A DNA stretch of 64,000 nucleotides, from NCBI GenBank assembly GCA_963082975.1, contig OY720349.1, positions 61,750,501 through 61,814,500 on the forward strand, written 5' to 3'. The position numbers and the translations under genes were made by a program. Below, one piece after another: positions 41,885 through 53,860 of the stretch. The notes under the pieces were generated by a model. It was not told the DNA's origin and made no database searches. It was given only the letters and a program-made list of their open reading frames with translations. Numbering within the stretch: the first letter of the stretch is position 1; every line of letters starts with the position of its first letter. Source of the stretch: Labia minor (lineage: Eukaryota > Arthropoda > Insecta > Dermaptera > Spongiphoridae).

Positions 41885-42380
41885 TGCAGGGTGGCGCAAA
41901 AGGATGGGAACTTTTGAAGAAAGAAAAAAACAAGGAACAATTTTTTTAATAATTTATTCAGGGTGCTCAATGTACACTGCAACATTGGAAATTAAAGAAA
42001 CATTCAAGTTTTGATGATAATATCGCGAAGATGATGTCCGTCTTGCTGGATGCATTCAGCAAGTCGATTTTGAAAATTCTGCATTACCTGGTGCAATGTG
42101 TCGAGTGGTATTGCTGCGATCTCCTCTGTAATCCTTGTTTTGAGTGCAGGTAGGGTTTTGGGACGTGTATTATAGACTACACTCTTCAAGTAACCCCATA
42201 AATAAAAATCGCACACTGATGTGAGGTGGCCAAACAATATCACCGTTCCTGGAAATGACGTGGTTACCAAACAGGCTTATCGCTTCCAAAAAATAAGATT
42301 TGTCAAAATATATTTGTTTGTGAGATGATTCCATAGTTGGAGTCAAATCTCTTTCTTCAGGTATGAAAACAAACAAAGTT
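41885..42380 (-). pseudogene. Mariner-superfamily C-terminal transposase fragment
   Basis: Minus-strand pieces include EAISLFGNHVISRNGDIVWP, TVCDFYLWGYLKS, VYNTRPKTLPALKTRITEEI and NRLAECIQQDGHHLRDI. CDFYLWG holds the third catalytic Asp. There is a frame change near 42240. The 3' terminus 'gcagggtggcgcaaaaggat' starts at 41887. The sequence differs from the other mariner relics here, so it is a separate lineage. Confidence 0.8.
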
Positions 42381-42449
42381 ACTCAGGGCTAAATCCGGAG
42401 AATAGGGCGGATGAGGGATGAGATAATTGGTATCCCAATTCATGTATTT

Positions 42450-42655
42450 TCATGGAAATTCACTTTTTTCCTTTTTATTTTCAAATCATGAGGTAATCTG
42501 CTAATAATGGATGCCAATCAAAAACTAAAAGACCCAGTTGGTTCAAAGTTCAACAGGACTCAGCTGATAGTTGCCTGCTGACAGGAGTAGTGTTGCCATT
42601 TAATTTAAGAGATGGGAAATTCAAAAAGTCACTGACTTATTGACCTACGCTTGTA
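42450..42655 (-). mobile_element. Mariner 5' end, same family as the 39.8-kb copy
   Basis: On the minus strand the terminus carries GGTCAATAAGTCAGTGAC near 42640, matching the 3' terminus at 40.25 kb in inverted form. It is followed by the shared leader (AATGGCAACACT, CTTTTAGTTTTTG) and GGAAAAAAGTGAATTTC. The body of the element is missing. Confidence 0.75.
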
Positions 42656-43482
42656 ATAGAAAAATAATTTAATAAACTATTACCCCTTCCCCCTAAATTG
42701 GATTATATTGAATTAAAAACAATTATAATTAAATGATAATAAATTGATGAAATAAAACAAAACTAGATTATTATTTCTTATACAGTACTTACTGATTTAA
42801 TTACTTATAATTTTCTTAAAACTTTGTTTTATTCACACTTTTGGTTCTAAATTATTTCAATCCAAATGTCCAGTGCTTACACCCTTCCACCCCTTATGGG
42901 ATAAAATAAAATAATTATAAAATACAGTTTTATTAACTATTTATAAATTATTTAAATTATCTATACAAAAATCTTGAAAAGACTCAAATTTTAAAAAATG
43001 CAAATGCCTTTTTTTGCGCTCTCTAGTAATTAGGTATGTATATGTGAATATGTATAAAATTTAATAAAGGTTACTGAATAATAAATTTACTTTTTATTTT
43101 ATATTGAATTGACATGTAAAATGTTTTCAAATATTCAATTGAAAAAATATAATTAAATTTCTTTGAAAAGAATTATTTATATAAAAAGAAAGAATTTTAA
43201 AGGTAGCGTTATCAATATATTGGAAATTGTTTTCTTACCCTTGATATTTTTTTATATATTATACTTTCCTCAACACGATTTTGTATCTTCTTTAAAAAAT
43301 TTTAATGTTATCGAACTTTCTAACCTGAATTTCTTTTTTTTAATTAATTAATTAGCTTCTTGATAATATCGATCTATTTTATAGGACTTATAAAATTAAA
43401 AAAGTTAAAAAAGAAAATAATTGAAACATTATTTTGGTAATTTGACTTTTATATTGTATTTATTTTTTCATATAAAATTATA
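42656..43482. other. AT-rich stretch
   Basis: No gene or repeat recognised. Confidence 0.45.
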
Positions 43483-43580
43483 GTACCGGGACCCCGAGCC
43501 TCGGCTCCGTAATTAAGTTAAAAAAAAATGATTCATTATTATTGGGTTTGGCTGGTAATATTAATACCTATTTTATTCAT
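43483..43580 (-). repeat. Family 3 terminal fragment
   Basis: 'ccgggaccccgagcctcggc' then 'gattcattattattgggttt' and 'ggctggtaatattaatacct'. It matches the terminal about 95 bp of family 3 at 47.8-50.0 kb. The rest is missing. Confidence 0.85.
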
Positions 43581-44640
43581 ATTGATTTTTTTATCTATGT
43601 ATTTGTGATTATTATTCTATAATAAATAAAAAGATCTAGTTTTGCGTCTTAATTTTAAGTCAAAAATTTTTATAAATTTTAATGACAATAAATAAATGAA
43701 ACATTTTTATTGATTGAATGCATAAAAAGAGAATCGATACCTTTAAAGTTCAGATAAACAAATCTGTTACAATATAAATTCCTTATTCATAAGCTGCTTG
43801 CTCTTCTTGAATTGGTAAGACCTTATTTGATCCCCTTTATTGGTCTATTTTACTTAGCCCTTATTCCATTATTCTTTGACTCTTATAGTCGTTTAAAAGA
43901 TTTCTGATTGGAAGAGAATCGAGTAATAGGAATCATCCACTAGCGACCGGAAGGCTTCTCAATCAATCCCACTCACCCATCCTCTCTGGAACTTTCATAA
44001 ATGGGTTTCAATGACTTTTTTTTAATCAACATTCTTTTTATCTACTCGACAATGGTTTATATATTATTTTCTTAATGCTATTCTTTAAGAAAAAAAAAAT
44101 GATTCATATTGATTTTATGAATTCGTTAGAAATCATAATATCGTATAGAAAAGATAAAAAGTTAATCGAAGAGAAAACTTTTTTAATTCAATTATTCAAA
44201 GACATTTTAAAAGAAATTTAATAATTTTAAAGTTTTCTAAAAAAAAGGATCATTCATTTTTCTTTCTTGAAAATTTAACTAAGTTGATTCTTCGAAAAAA
44301 AAAAATGATCATGTGAGGAATACAGTTCAATATCGTTGCTAAAATGAAATAACTTTGCTTAAACTACAAATGAGGCAGAGTTCACAATTACACTCAACGT
44401 TGAACAATGGCTAGTGCTTATTTTGTTAACAAACCCAAGTATAAAATTTATGATTTAGGTTAAGAATACATGCGCTTATAAATGACGTCCGTTGGAAAGT
44501 CCGACACGATCTATAAATATAGGCTTGTGCATACACAACCAACTTAGGCATTGTTCAAAGAGTGCAAAAGCCAAACCATAGTAATATAATATTAACAGTG
44601 AAAATGGGTTATCTTTCTCCCTAATATCTCTGCAATTTTA
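43581..44640. promoter_or_regulatory. AT-rich stretch ending in a promoter-like block
   Basis: No gene is recognised. At about 44512 a TATAAATATA box is followed about 30 bp on by 'caaccaacttaggcattg'. An ATGGGTTATCTTTCTCC start lies about 90 bp downstream of the box, with a stop soon after. A family 1 repeat begins just beyond. It may be a real promoter or a chance match. Confidence 0.25.
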
Positions 44641-45268
44641 TTATTATTTTTACCGACCGACGATAGTAAGGGAGGTATTGTTTTCACACCAAATTTCACA
44701 TGTGGAGATTTTTATCTCCACGAATCATGCATTTTCTTAACAGAAAAAAGTATTTTTAGCATCATGTCTGTCCATCTGTCCGTCCGTCCGTATAGATGTG
44801 TACAGCTTAAACGGCTCAACGGATTTTGATGAAATTTGGTATATTTACTTAATGCATGAGTATGATGAATTGATCAACTTTTGGTGTAAATCCGGAAACC
44901 GGAAGTGGAAACTGGAAGGGAAGGGTTATTTTCACACCAAATTTCTCATGAGGAGATTTTTTACATATCACCACGAATCATGCACTTTGTATTGGTTTTA
45001 TCCTCGAGAAAAATCATCTTTATTAGTTTTTTCTTAATTTAAAATTATATGACGTCATCCTGTCATTCATGTCGTCACAGCCTAGTCTTATATATATATA
45101 TATATATTATAAATAAAATAAAATTAAAAATATTTATGTTCTATCCATATCTGTTTTTTATTACATTAATAGATATATTAAAATTATTTGAAATTGTTTC
45201 TGTAGCTGGGAATTAATTTACTTCAAACCGTCGGTCGGTTCGCACCTGGCCACAGGTCAACTTATTTA
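44641..45268 (+). repeat. Family 1 partial copy
   Basis: Runs from 'accgaccgacgatagtaagg' through 'gtccgtccgtccgt', 'acggctcaacggattttgat' and 'gaccgtcggtcggttcg'-type sequence to 'ccacaggtcaacttattta'. It equals the right half of the 31.2-kb foldback element, without the mirrored left arm. A TA microsatellite lies at about 45090-45107. Confidence 0.85.
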
Positions 45269-46419
45269 TTAAATTTCTATTTGATGTCAATTTTTGAATA
45301 TCTTAACTCATTTTTCAAACTTTAAAACCTTTGTAATATTGCTTTCCTGGAATTTGACTAGATTCCAGAGTTCTTAACATCTTCACAATTTTTGCCAATT
45401 TTCTTGTAACTTTAATTTCGGTTCTACGCATAGTTCACCGTTTAATTTAATTTTTCTTATGTTTTTCCTCTGTTGTTGCCTTGGCCCAATTTACTTCAAT
45501 CCCCTTAGGTTGTTGCATGCGAATTTTCATCAAGATACTAATAACCTACTTAAAATGGTTCGACCTTGTTTACTTTAATCGTATAAATGAATAGAAAATT
45601 ATTCAATTTTGAAAATTTCTTTCATTATAACTATGTAAATATTATCTTTTATTTTATTTTATTGCCTATCAGGATCTAAATTCATTTATGCTTTCATAAA
45701 GTTTTTATAAATTTTGTTTCATAACTTGGTGAGAGGTTCTATTCTTTTCAAGTTTACTAGTCACCTCTGTGTTCTATAAATAATAATAAATACCACTTAT
45801 TTATAATATTGTACAAGAACAAAGTAAAAATAAATATTCATTAGCCATTTTTAGAATATATTTTTATAAACACTCAATAATAATAAAAAAGATAAAACAA
45901 TTTATGAAATTTGTTATCAATTATCTTGCTATTAACTATTGATTTAACTTAATTTTTATGTGAACTCATTTATTTGTAAGACGTTTTAAAAAAATAAACA
46001 TCGAAAACTTTTTTTTCTTTAGATATATCTTTTAAACTTTTATAACAATCTATTTTATTTAGATAGGTCTTTATAAATGTAATTGTATAAAGTTATCCTT
46101 ACTGAAATCTTGAATTTTTTTGATATGCTATTATAAATGAATGTTTTTTAATCTACATATTTGAAACTGCCACAAGACAAGTTTAAAATTTTATGAGATG
46201 CTAAAAGTACATTTACTATTGTAAAGTATGATTCTAACTATCGTATAATTGTAAAATTATATCAGAAAACAGTAGAAATAATACACTAAATTTTATTTTT
46301 TTTATTTGATTTCCAAGGAACATAACTCTTGATTGATTCTTTTCTACTCTTCTACTGATTTTAATAGTTTCATTGAAGACTTAAAAGTTTTGATTATTAA
46401 AGACTGCTGGTATATAATC
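45269..46419. other. AT-rich stretch
   Basis: No gene or recognisable repeat seen. Confidence 0.5.
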
Positions 46420-46880
46420 TGCTCTTAAGATCTCTAAAAATAAATTCTCGAAAGTTCTTGGCCGCAGCAACCACACTTCTCCAAGCGTCCCTATTCTGAG
46501 CCACGACCCTCCAATCCCTATCCTCTCCCATTTCTCTCACGCCCCTTCCTACATTATCCACCCACCCACCCCGTCCTTGGTCTTCCAAGCGGACGTTTCC
46601 CACTCGGTCTCCCCCCCCCCCAATATATTTTTCGCCATTCTTTCTTCCCCCATTCTAGCCACATGTCCTGCCCACCGCAGCCTTCTCGATTTTATAATTC
46701 TAACTATATCTGAAGATGCATAGAGGTCATGCAATTCCTCGTTATGCAGTATCCGCCATTCCCTGATGACCTTATCTTTCTTTGGCCCATAAATGCTTCG
46801 TAGAATCCTATTCTCAAATTTTCTAAATCTATTCTCGTCTCCTAAGGTCATGCCTCACACCCATATAATACAACCGGTAA
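46420..46880 (-). pseudogene. LINE ORF2 C-terminal fragment
   Basis: Minus strand: LGDENRFRKFENRILRSIYG, IREWRILHNEELHDLYASSD, IIKSRRLRWAGHVARMGEER. After a frame change come GNVRLEDQGRGGWVDNVGRG and AQNRDAWRSVVAAAKNF. This is the region downstream of the reverse-transcriptase core in a common non-LTR clade (family pattern RRLRWAGHVxRM). The frame change lies at or near an 11-base C run (46611-46621). The copy is 5'-truncated, so no catalytic YxDD remains. Confidence 0.88.
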
Positions 46881-47539
46881 AATAATTGTTTTATATATTT
46901 TAATTTTTATCCTCTTTGTTAATAATTTTGACGCGATATTATCTTACTTCTTATAATTTGTTTGAGTTAAATTTATAAAAAAAATTTTATTAAAATTGAA
47001 TTTAATTTATAAACATATAAATTTGTATTATATCATGATCAGCTTGTGAAATTAATTCCTTTTTCTCATGTCCGCTTGAATTAAAGAAACCGCTCTTATT
47101 TAATCAAACTCGACTTTTCTTTGTTTCATTTTAATTGAATTCTCCTGATTAACACTTGAGGCTCATTAGATCAACTTGACTTATTACATTCATTCACTTT
47201 ATCTCATCTCTGCCAGTGCTTCTTTCCACCGTCTTGTCTCGTTTCTGATGAAGGCAAAGGTTTATAACTTTTCTTCAGCCTTTTATTTTCTTTAAGAAGC
47301 TAATTTTATCCCAAGAACAGACAATTCTACTTTTTTTTGTAACGGATTCTATTTTCACACTCACTGTGACAATGAAAGTTTCTATTTTCTAAATTAAAAA
47401 CAACAAATAAATAAAAACAAAAGATATATTCTTAATTTGTACAAACGTTATTTTAAATATATTCAGATATGCACATATGTGATAATAATACAATAATATA
47501 ACGTTAAAAGACAGTTCATGTATACTATTTCAAAGAATA
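46881..47539. other. AT-rich stretch
   Basis: No gene recognised. Confidence 0.45.
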
Positions 47540-47752
47540 TGAAAGTTTATAACGGAATTTTGTAAAAATATAACCACATATTGATATTTGTTATTGTAAA
47601 TTTATTCAAAAAATACAAAAATATATAGTATATATAGTGTATATATATTGTGTATATTTTTGTATTTTTTGAATAAATTTACAACAACAAATATCAATAT
47701 GTGGTTTTATTTACAAAATTCCGTTATAAATAAAAACAACCACCAAAGCTGT
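47540..47752. repeat. Family 5 palindromic repeat
   Basis: 'cataaccacatattgatat'-type sequence on the left is mirrored by 'atatcaatatgtggttttat' on the right around a TATA-rich centre. The right end continues 'aaaaacaaccaccaaagct'. A second copy at 54.65 kb adds hairpins in the centre. Confidence 0.75.
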
Positions 47753-47802
47753 AATCTTATCTTATTATGCTAGCTAAAATTGTATATATATATATATATA
47801 TA

Positions 47803-48145
47803 TACCGGGACCCCGAGCCTCGGCTCGGTACTTAAGTTAAAAAAAATGATTCATTATTATTGGGTTTGGCTGGTAATATTAATACCTGGGATACCGAGCT
47901 GTCGCTCGAAAAAATATTTAGACATTATTATAGACATTTTCATTCTGTAAATTAAATAATTTTATTTCATTTAAATAAATATCTATTTTTAAATAATTTT
48001 TCTCTCTACATTATTTATCTAATTCTGACAATATATTAAGATCACACCGGGACCCCGAGCCTCGGCTAGGTAATTAAGTTAAAAAAAAATAATTCATTAT
48101 TATATTGGGTTTGGCTGGTAATATTATACTTGGGACACCGAGCTG
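47803..48145 (-). repeat. Two successive family 3 terminal pieces
   Basis: 'ccgggaccccgagcctcggc' begins at about 47804 and about 48046. Each is followed by 'gattcattattat', 'gggtttggctggtaatatta' and a closing 'cctgggataccgagct' or 'cttgggacaccgagct'. With the third start at about 48236 they make three same-way termini within about 430 bp. Confidence 0.88.
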
Positions 48146-48233
48146 ATATACAATTCTTTAATTATTTATTACAATTATTAAATGTTGCATCATTGCATGG
48201 AACTTGGGGTCCTCAATAATACATAAATATGTA

Positions 48234-50040
48234 TACCGGGACCCCGAGCCTCGGCTCGGTACTTAAGTTAAAAAAAATGATTCATTATTATTGGATTTGG
48301 CTGGTAATATTAATACCTGGGACACCGAGCTCGCTCTACCCTTTAAAAAATATTGATATACAATTCTTTAATTATTTATTACAATTATTAAATGTATTAA
48401 ATAATATTTTATTGAAAAAATATTAAAAATTATAAAACTATCTAAAACTTAATTAATAAAAGAACAATGAATAAATAAATCACTAAAATAGATAAAAAAC
48501 AAAATGAACGCGGCGAGTTTCGATCCTTCGAACTCGGGGAGTAAAAACAATTGTTCTTACCGCTGGTCTATGATATATTTTGATAATTAGAAAGATATTT
48601 TTACCATCTTTCAAAAACATTTATTTGTTTTGTTGTTTTTTTTTGAGAGAGATTAATAAATATATATATTTTATTAAAAATAAATATTTTTAATTTTATT
48701 TCGAAATTAAATAATGAATTTTATTTTAAAATATTTTAAATATTTAAAAAAAAAGCGGGAGTAAAATTTCAATATGAATGTCATATGTCATCGATAAATA
48801 ATAAATAATATTAATAAATATTAAATTTAATAAAAGAACAATGAATAAATAAATATAAAATAGTAATTTATTAATTAATTTATTAAAAAATAATAGATTA
48901 AAAAAAAAAAAAAAATTATTTCAAAACCATTTTTTATTTTGTTGTTATTTTTTTTTTGAGAGAGATTAATAAATATATATATATATTTTATTAAAAATAA
49001 ATATTTTTAATTTTATTTCGAAATTAAATAATAAATTTTAAAATATTTTAAATATAAAAAAAATATTAATACAAAATTAAAAAAAGGCTGGAGTAAAATT
49101 TCAAAATGGATGCCATTTACGTCACCCATATATAATTTTCAATTAAGAAATTAATAATGAAGCTGTAAGTTTCAAGAGATGTGATCAATAAAACTCAATT
49201 TTTCTTTATAAATACTATATCTAGTGTGAATTTGAAAAAAATCGTTAGAGCGGTTTTTGAGAACCAATGGTTATAGATAAATAGAAAGAAATATAGATAT
49301 ATATATACAATTTTAGCTAGCATAATAAGATAAGATATAGCCATGGGTTCTCAAAAACCGCTCTAACGATTTTTTTCAAATTCACACTAGATATAGTATT
49401 TATAAAGAAAAATTGAGTTTTATTGATCACATCTCAGGAAACGTACATTTTCATTATTTATTTCTTAATTTAAAATTATATATGGGTGACGTCACATGAC
49501 ATCCATTTTTATTTTTTAACTGAAATTGTATTAATATTTTTTTTTATTTAAAATATTTTAAAATTTATTATTTAATTTCGAAATAAAATTAAAAATATTT
49601 ATTTTTAATAAAATATATATAGATTTCTCAAAAAAAAACAACAAAACAAATAAAGGTCTTCGAAAGATGGTAAAAATATGTTATTTTTATTATCGAAATA
49701 TTTTAGACCAGTGGTTAGAACAATTGTTTTTACTCCCCGAGTTCGAAGGATCGAAACTCGCCGCGTGCATTTTTTTTTATCTATTTTCGTGATTTATTTA
49801 TTCATTGTTCTTTTATTAATTAAGTTTTAGATAGTTTTATAATTTTTAATATTTTTTCAATAAAATATTATTTAATACATTTAATAATTATAATAAATAA
49901 TTAAAGAATTGTATATCAATATTTTTTAAAGGGTAGAGCGAGAGCTCGGTGTCCCAGGTATTAATATTACCAGCCAAATCCAATAATAATGAATCATTTT
50001 TTTTAACTTAAGAACCGAGCCGAGGCTCGGGGTCCCGGTA
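48234..50040. mobile_element. Head-to-head pair of family 3 elements (1.8-kb palindrome)
   Basis: The outer ends are mirror images: 'taccgggaccccgagcctcg' at 48234 and 'cgaggctcggggtcccggta' at 50040. Inward, both arms carry 'acaccgagctcgctctaccc', the tRNA-like block, 'gagagattaataaatata' or its decayed mirror, GACGTCA-bearing sequence and, next to the centre, 'aaaaccgctctaacgatttt'. The centre (about 49268-49345) is TA-rich with 'ttagctagcataataagata'. The left arm is longer because a segment of about 350 bp is tandemly duplicated (about 48640-49080). No protein is encoded. Confidence 0.85.
48512..48580 (-). other. tRNA-like box in family 3 (left arm; mirrored at about 49700-49770)
   Basis: In the right arm, plus strand: TTTTAGACCAGTGGTTAGAAC, like a pol III A box, then about 20 bp on 'ccccgagttcgaaggatcga', close to a B box (GGTTCGANTCC). 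The left arm carries the reverse. The spacing fits a tRNA-derived head, but the cloverleaf is incomplete. Confidence 0.4.
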
Positions 50041-50415
50041 CTAATTTAATATGAAAGTTATTTTATACAAATAAAATAGTAGTAATTTAATATATTTTGA
50101 GCAGAGGTATACTTGTAAATACAAGAACATAATACATTATTATACATATATACTATATATGACTATTTTTATCTGTATAAACATATACAGATTATATGGG
50201 CAATCTTGAAAATACCAATTGAAATGATCTATTTATATTTTACCTTTAAATAATAAATTTTTAAATTGAATATTCTAAACAAGAGTTTATTCTTTTTATG
50301 CTATTTTTTAATATTTTGATTAACCTAAATTTTTCAAATCATTGTTTAAATAAATATTCGTATGCATATGGATATAATATAAACTTCCTCCTTCCATTAT
50401 ATATATATATATATA

Positions 50416-50916
50416 CAGGGGTGGGCTCGCGCGAGCCGGTTATTAAAATTTTTGTAACTCGTCGAGCCGCTTGTTAAATTAACCATAAACCAAAAATAAG
50501 CCATTTTAATAGTATGTTTATTCAAAATATACACATCACGCCGACATTGAAATTTTAAAGTTTAAAGTAGATGCTAATGATTTTCGTGACTTTGTAGACG
50601 CAAACATACAGCTGAAAAATGTTCAGTTACCTAATTCAATTTTAAGGGCTAAAAAATAGCAAGCACAATTGCTATTAGCAGTTCAGAAGCTGAGAGAGGT
50701 TTTAGCCTTATGAATTTAATTGCATCAAAATTAAAAACCAGCCTTACAATGACAATAAATTTATTGGGGAAACCAATAGCAAATTTTGATGCCATTCCTT
50801 TTGTTACATCTTGGATGAACCAGAATCACAGATTAGCAACTGAAACAAGGGTAAAAAGAGGGCACAATAATGATGTTTCTGCAAATGAACAAGGCATATG
50901 GACTCTACTTAATTAA
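50416..50916 (+). pseudogene. hAT fragment (KIAA1586-like dimerisation region)
   Basis: Starts with a hAT-like terminus CAGGGGTGGGCTCGCGCGAG. The coding remains give [20 protein letters not shown] followed by [20 protein letters not shown], the C-terminal dimerisation region of KIAA1586-like hAT proteins. The frame is interrupted just before this piece, and most of the protein is deleted. The right terminus was not found. Confidence 0.75.
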
Positions 50917-52614
50917 TATATTAGGTATATACATAGCATAGTACGTTAAATTTTGAATTTATCAATTTTTTTGTGCAATAAATATTTTGTTTAGTTATTT
51001 TGTGCAATAAATGTTTTGTAATATATATTTAATACTTTACAAAAATAAATGAAGTAATAAATAAATTTATCGTTGTGGTTTTGTTTTTCTTTATATTCAA
51101 TTGAATTTGAGGCTTGTATTTTTTATATCTCGTTTCTTTTCAAAATAACATGCATACAAAATTAATATTTTGTAAATTATTAAAAATTAATAAGAAAAGC
51201 AATCATGCATAATGAAACAAAACTCACTAAAAAAGAAAGAAAGCGTTTGAGAGAATATGAAATAAATTTCATAAACATTTTTGTTTATATAAGACTGGTT
51301 AACGTTTTGAAAACAATATTAAAAAGAAAAAAAGAATGAACCATAAACTTATTATTTAAAAATGTTTTATTTAATAGAAAAAAAATCTTTGGAACAAATT
51401 AATAATTAATAATTATTAAAAAAATATGAAATCATTTTATTCTTTATCAATTTATTCGTTTTTGCCTTCTATATCCTATTACATTCTTAATAACTACATA
51501 CTTTGATAAGCAGCGATTCTAAAAATACAATCAGTGAGGTGCCCAACCCCTTCCACAGGAAGGGACGAGCACACTAAATGGAGTGGGTGAGAATATCCAT
51601 TTTTATTTTAAAAAAATTGATTAAGTGCCTGAAGGGAAGTATACTTGTTGAATATTTTGTTACTTTTAATAATTTTTAGATATTTATTTTTTTAAATTTT
51701 TGGGAAATTTTCTTTCTTTTGATATTAACTGATGATATAAAAATGAATTGAAATGTTGAATCGTGACACATTTCATTTTCTTTCTTTTGATAGTAACTAT
51801 ATATACTATTAATTTTTCTCTTTGAATTCTTTGTTTATCTTATATGTTGTTTAATATAATATAACAAACGAAAGTAAGCCTACAAGCAAAATTCATCCAT
51901 AATCTTTGTCAGGCTTATAGAAAAATTATTTTATTCTTTGTAGTCCATTGGAAAAACGTTATTTTATAAATTTTTTTTATATTTCTATTATTATTTCTTT
52001 TTATGGTTTAATTTTAAACCAGCATTTTTTCTTAATTATTACACATTAGCATATAGAAAGAATATGAGGGAATAAAATATTTTTATATATATATTTAAAA
52101 TATTTATTATATAATTAAAGTTAAATATTATTCAATAAATGTATATATTATAATATAATTAATATTAAATTATCTTAAACAAAAATTTATGTTTCAATTT
52201 TTTTTTTAATTATAATATATAATATACATAAATTGACCTAAAAATCATTCATCAATAAAACTGTCATTTATTAATTTAATTCTATAAATCAATATTTTAA
52301 TTAATAGATATAAATATAGCTTGTTCATTAACGAAAGATTTTTTTGAAATGGATTCCGCTTTTACGATTATCGTTGGTAACAAATTTACTCTTTCATTTT
52401 ATCATATTTATTTATGAAATATATATATATACTAAATAAATAAAATATAGTTGGGTAATATAAAATAGAAATACTGTTTTTTGATGTAATTTTATCAAAA
52501 AGATTAATTAAAAAAATGGAATAACATCATTAATAATAAAGATGATTGGTTTGATAAAAGATTATTATAGGTCGTATAAAACAACTTAGAATTTTTATTT
52601 TAAACTGGAATTTT
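50917..52614. other. AT-rich stretch with a family 6 piece
   Basis: No gene recognised. 51875-51985 contains 'aggcttatagaaaaattatt' and 'ggaaaaacgttattttataa', matching one arm of the foldback MITE in SMYD5 intron 3. Confidence 0.55.
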
Positions 52615-53215
52615 TGGGGGGGGAAAGCTGGAGTGCCTCCACTTGACTATCTCGCAAATTGGATTAAATAACATATATTAATTTAAATTAAATTAAATTA
52701 ATTAAATTATAAATTAAAATTAATAAATAATATTTATTAAACCAGTGCATATTTGGCTCTTTGTTGATGGCACCACGTCACGTGTAGGCGCGTGAGATTT
52801 GCAGAGTTAAAAAATTAATTCTGGTACTTTCAGCAAATAAATCAAGTTGAAATTCTATATATATCAGTTTTATACAATTATTAATCGTGTTAAAAATTAT
52901 CAAACATATATCTTTATTTTTACGGTCACTTTAGAAGAAAAAAAAACCAAAATGTTGTAGGTAATGACCCTCTTCCAGTTGAGCTACATTTCTCAAAAGT
53001 TGATAGAAAACTACGAATTTTGAATAATACCCATGTACCCAATTTCATCATTCTAGCTCAAACCGTTTTTGGTAACATACATACACACACACACACACAC
53101 ATTTTTCTCAACCTTAGTGAAAATGATTCACGAACCTTCAAAACATATAGAAACATCAAAATCTCAACATCGAAAATTTTCGTGATAGTAAAAAAGGTGT
53201 GTGACATAAATATTT
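52615..53215 (+). repeat. Family 2 repeat
   Basis: Begins 'gctggagtgcctccacttga' and 'ctatctcgcaaattggatta', passes 'gctctttgttgatggcacca' and 'ttacggtcactttagaagaa', has an (AC)n run at about 53083-53101 and ends 'gaaaattttcgtgatagtaa'. It is nearly full length and lacks the final hairpin of the 58.0-kb copy. Confidence 0.85.
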
Positions 53216-53339
53216 AAAAATCCTAACAATGAATTGAATGATTTATATAGAAATGGTAGATTAGGAGCATCGTCATTTTATTTATACAAACGCTTGTTTC
53301 CATCATATAAACTTGTTCAACCGATATCTCTTATCAAAA

Positions 53340-53860
53340 CGCACTCAAGAGAGTGCGAGATGGGTGGGCTGCTGGTTGGATGGAGTGTGGGGGTGAAAAC
53401 GGCCACATAATAGGGTTGTGCTGGTTCAAGGGGATGTCGAGTAGAGAGACGGGGTGCCACGAAGAGGGCAAAGGGAGGGACGCAGGCGCGAGAAATGAAC
53501 CAACCCTTGAGCCGCGATCGCAAAACAGTCGCGGGCCGCGCGGGACGGCTGCCATATCTCTCCAGCACACCTAACTCGGATAAAGAATCAGTCGTCCACC
53601 GAAGAATCGAATCTTTACCCCGGCCTAAACAAAAAAAAAAAAAAAAATAAATAAAAAAAAATAAAAAACAATAAAACAATCTCTCCCCTTTATCCCCCCA
53701 ACGCCTAATCTCAATCGGAACCCGTCTTTCTACTGAATTATTTCCTGCCGTCCCCGCTGCCCCGTCCTAAAACATCAATTCAATCACAACTGCCTTTTCG
53801 AATTGCATGAAGCTCAATTTTGAAGATAGAAGGCCGCATCAACAAAATCAAGGTACACGT
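53340..53860. promoter_or_regulatory. CpG-rich island, candidate promoter and first exon
   Basis: The most GC-rich DNA of the window (for example 'gccgcgatcgcaaaacagtc', 'gcgggccgcgcgggacggct'), with many CpGs. Frames on both strands are open for 70-120 codons but look like GC-driven chance. On the plus strand a possible exon ends AAG|GTACAC at 53852. On the minus strand a candidate MAAVPRGPRLFC start occurs at about 53552. It may be the start of a gene lying outside the visible sequence. Confidence 0.4.

Noticed and set aside
44798-45037. 79-codon plus-strand frame
   Set aside because: Runs through the family 1 repeat; the same DNA is not kept open in other copies.
53317-53679. 120-codon minus-strand frame in the CpG island
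   Set aside because: Overlapping frames on both strands are equally open in this GC-rich stretch, no domain is seen and part reads through a poly(A) run; not supported as a protein.
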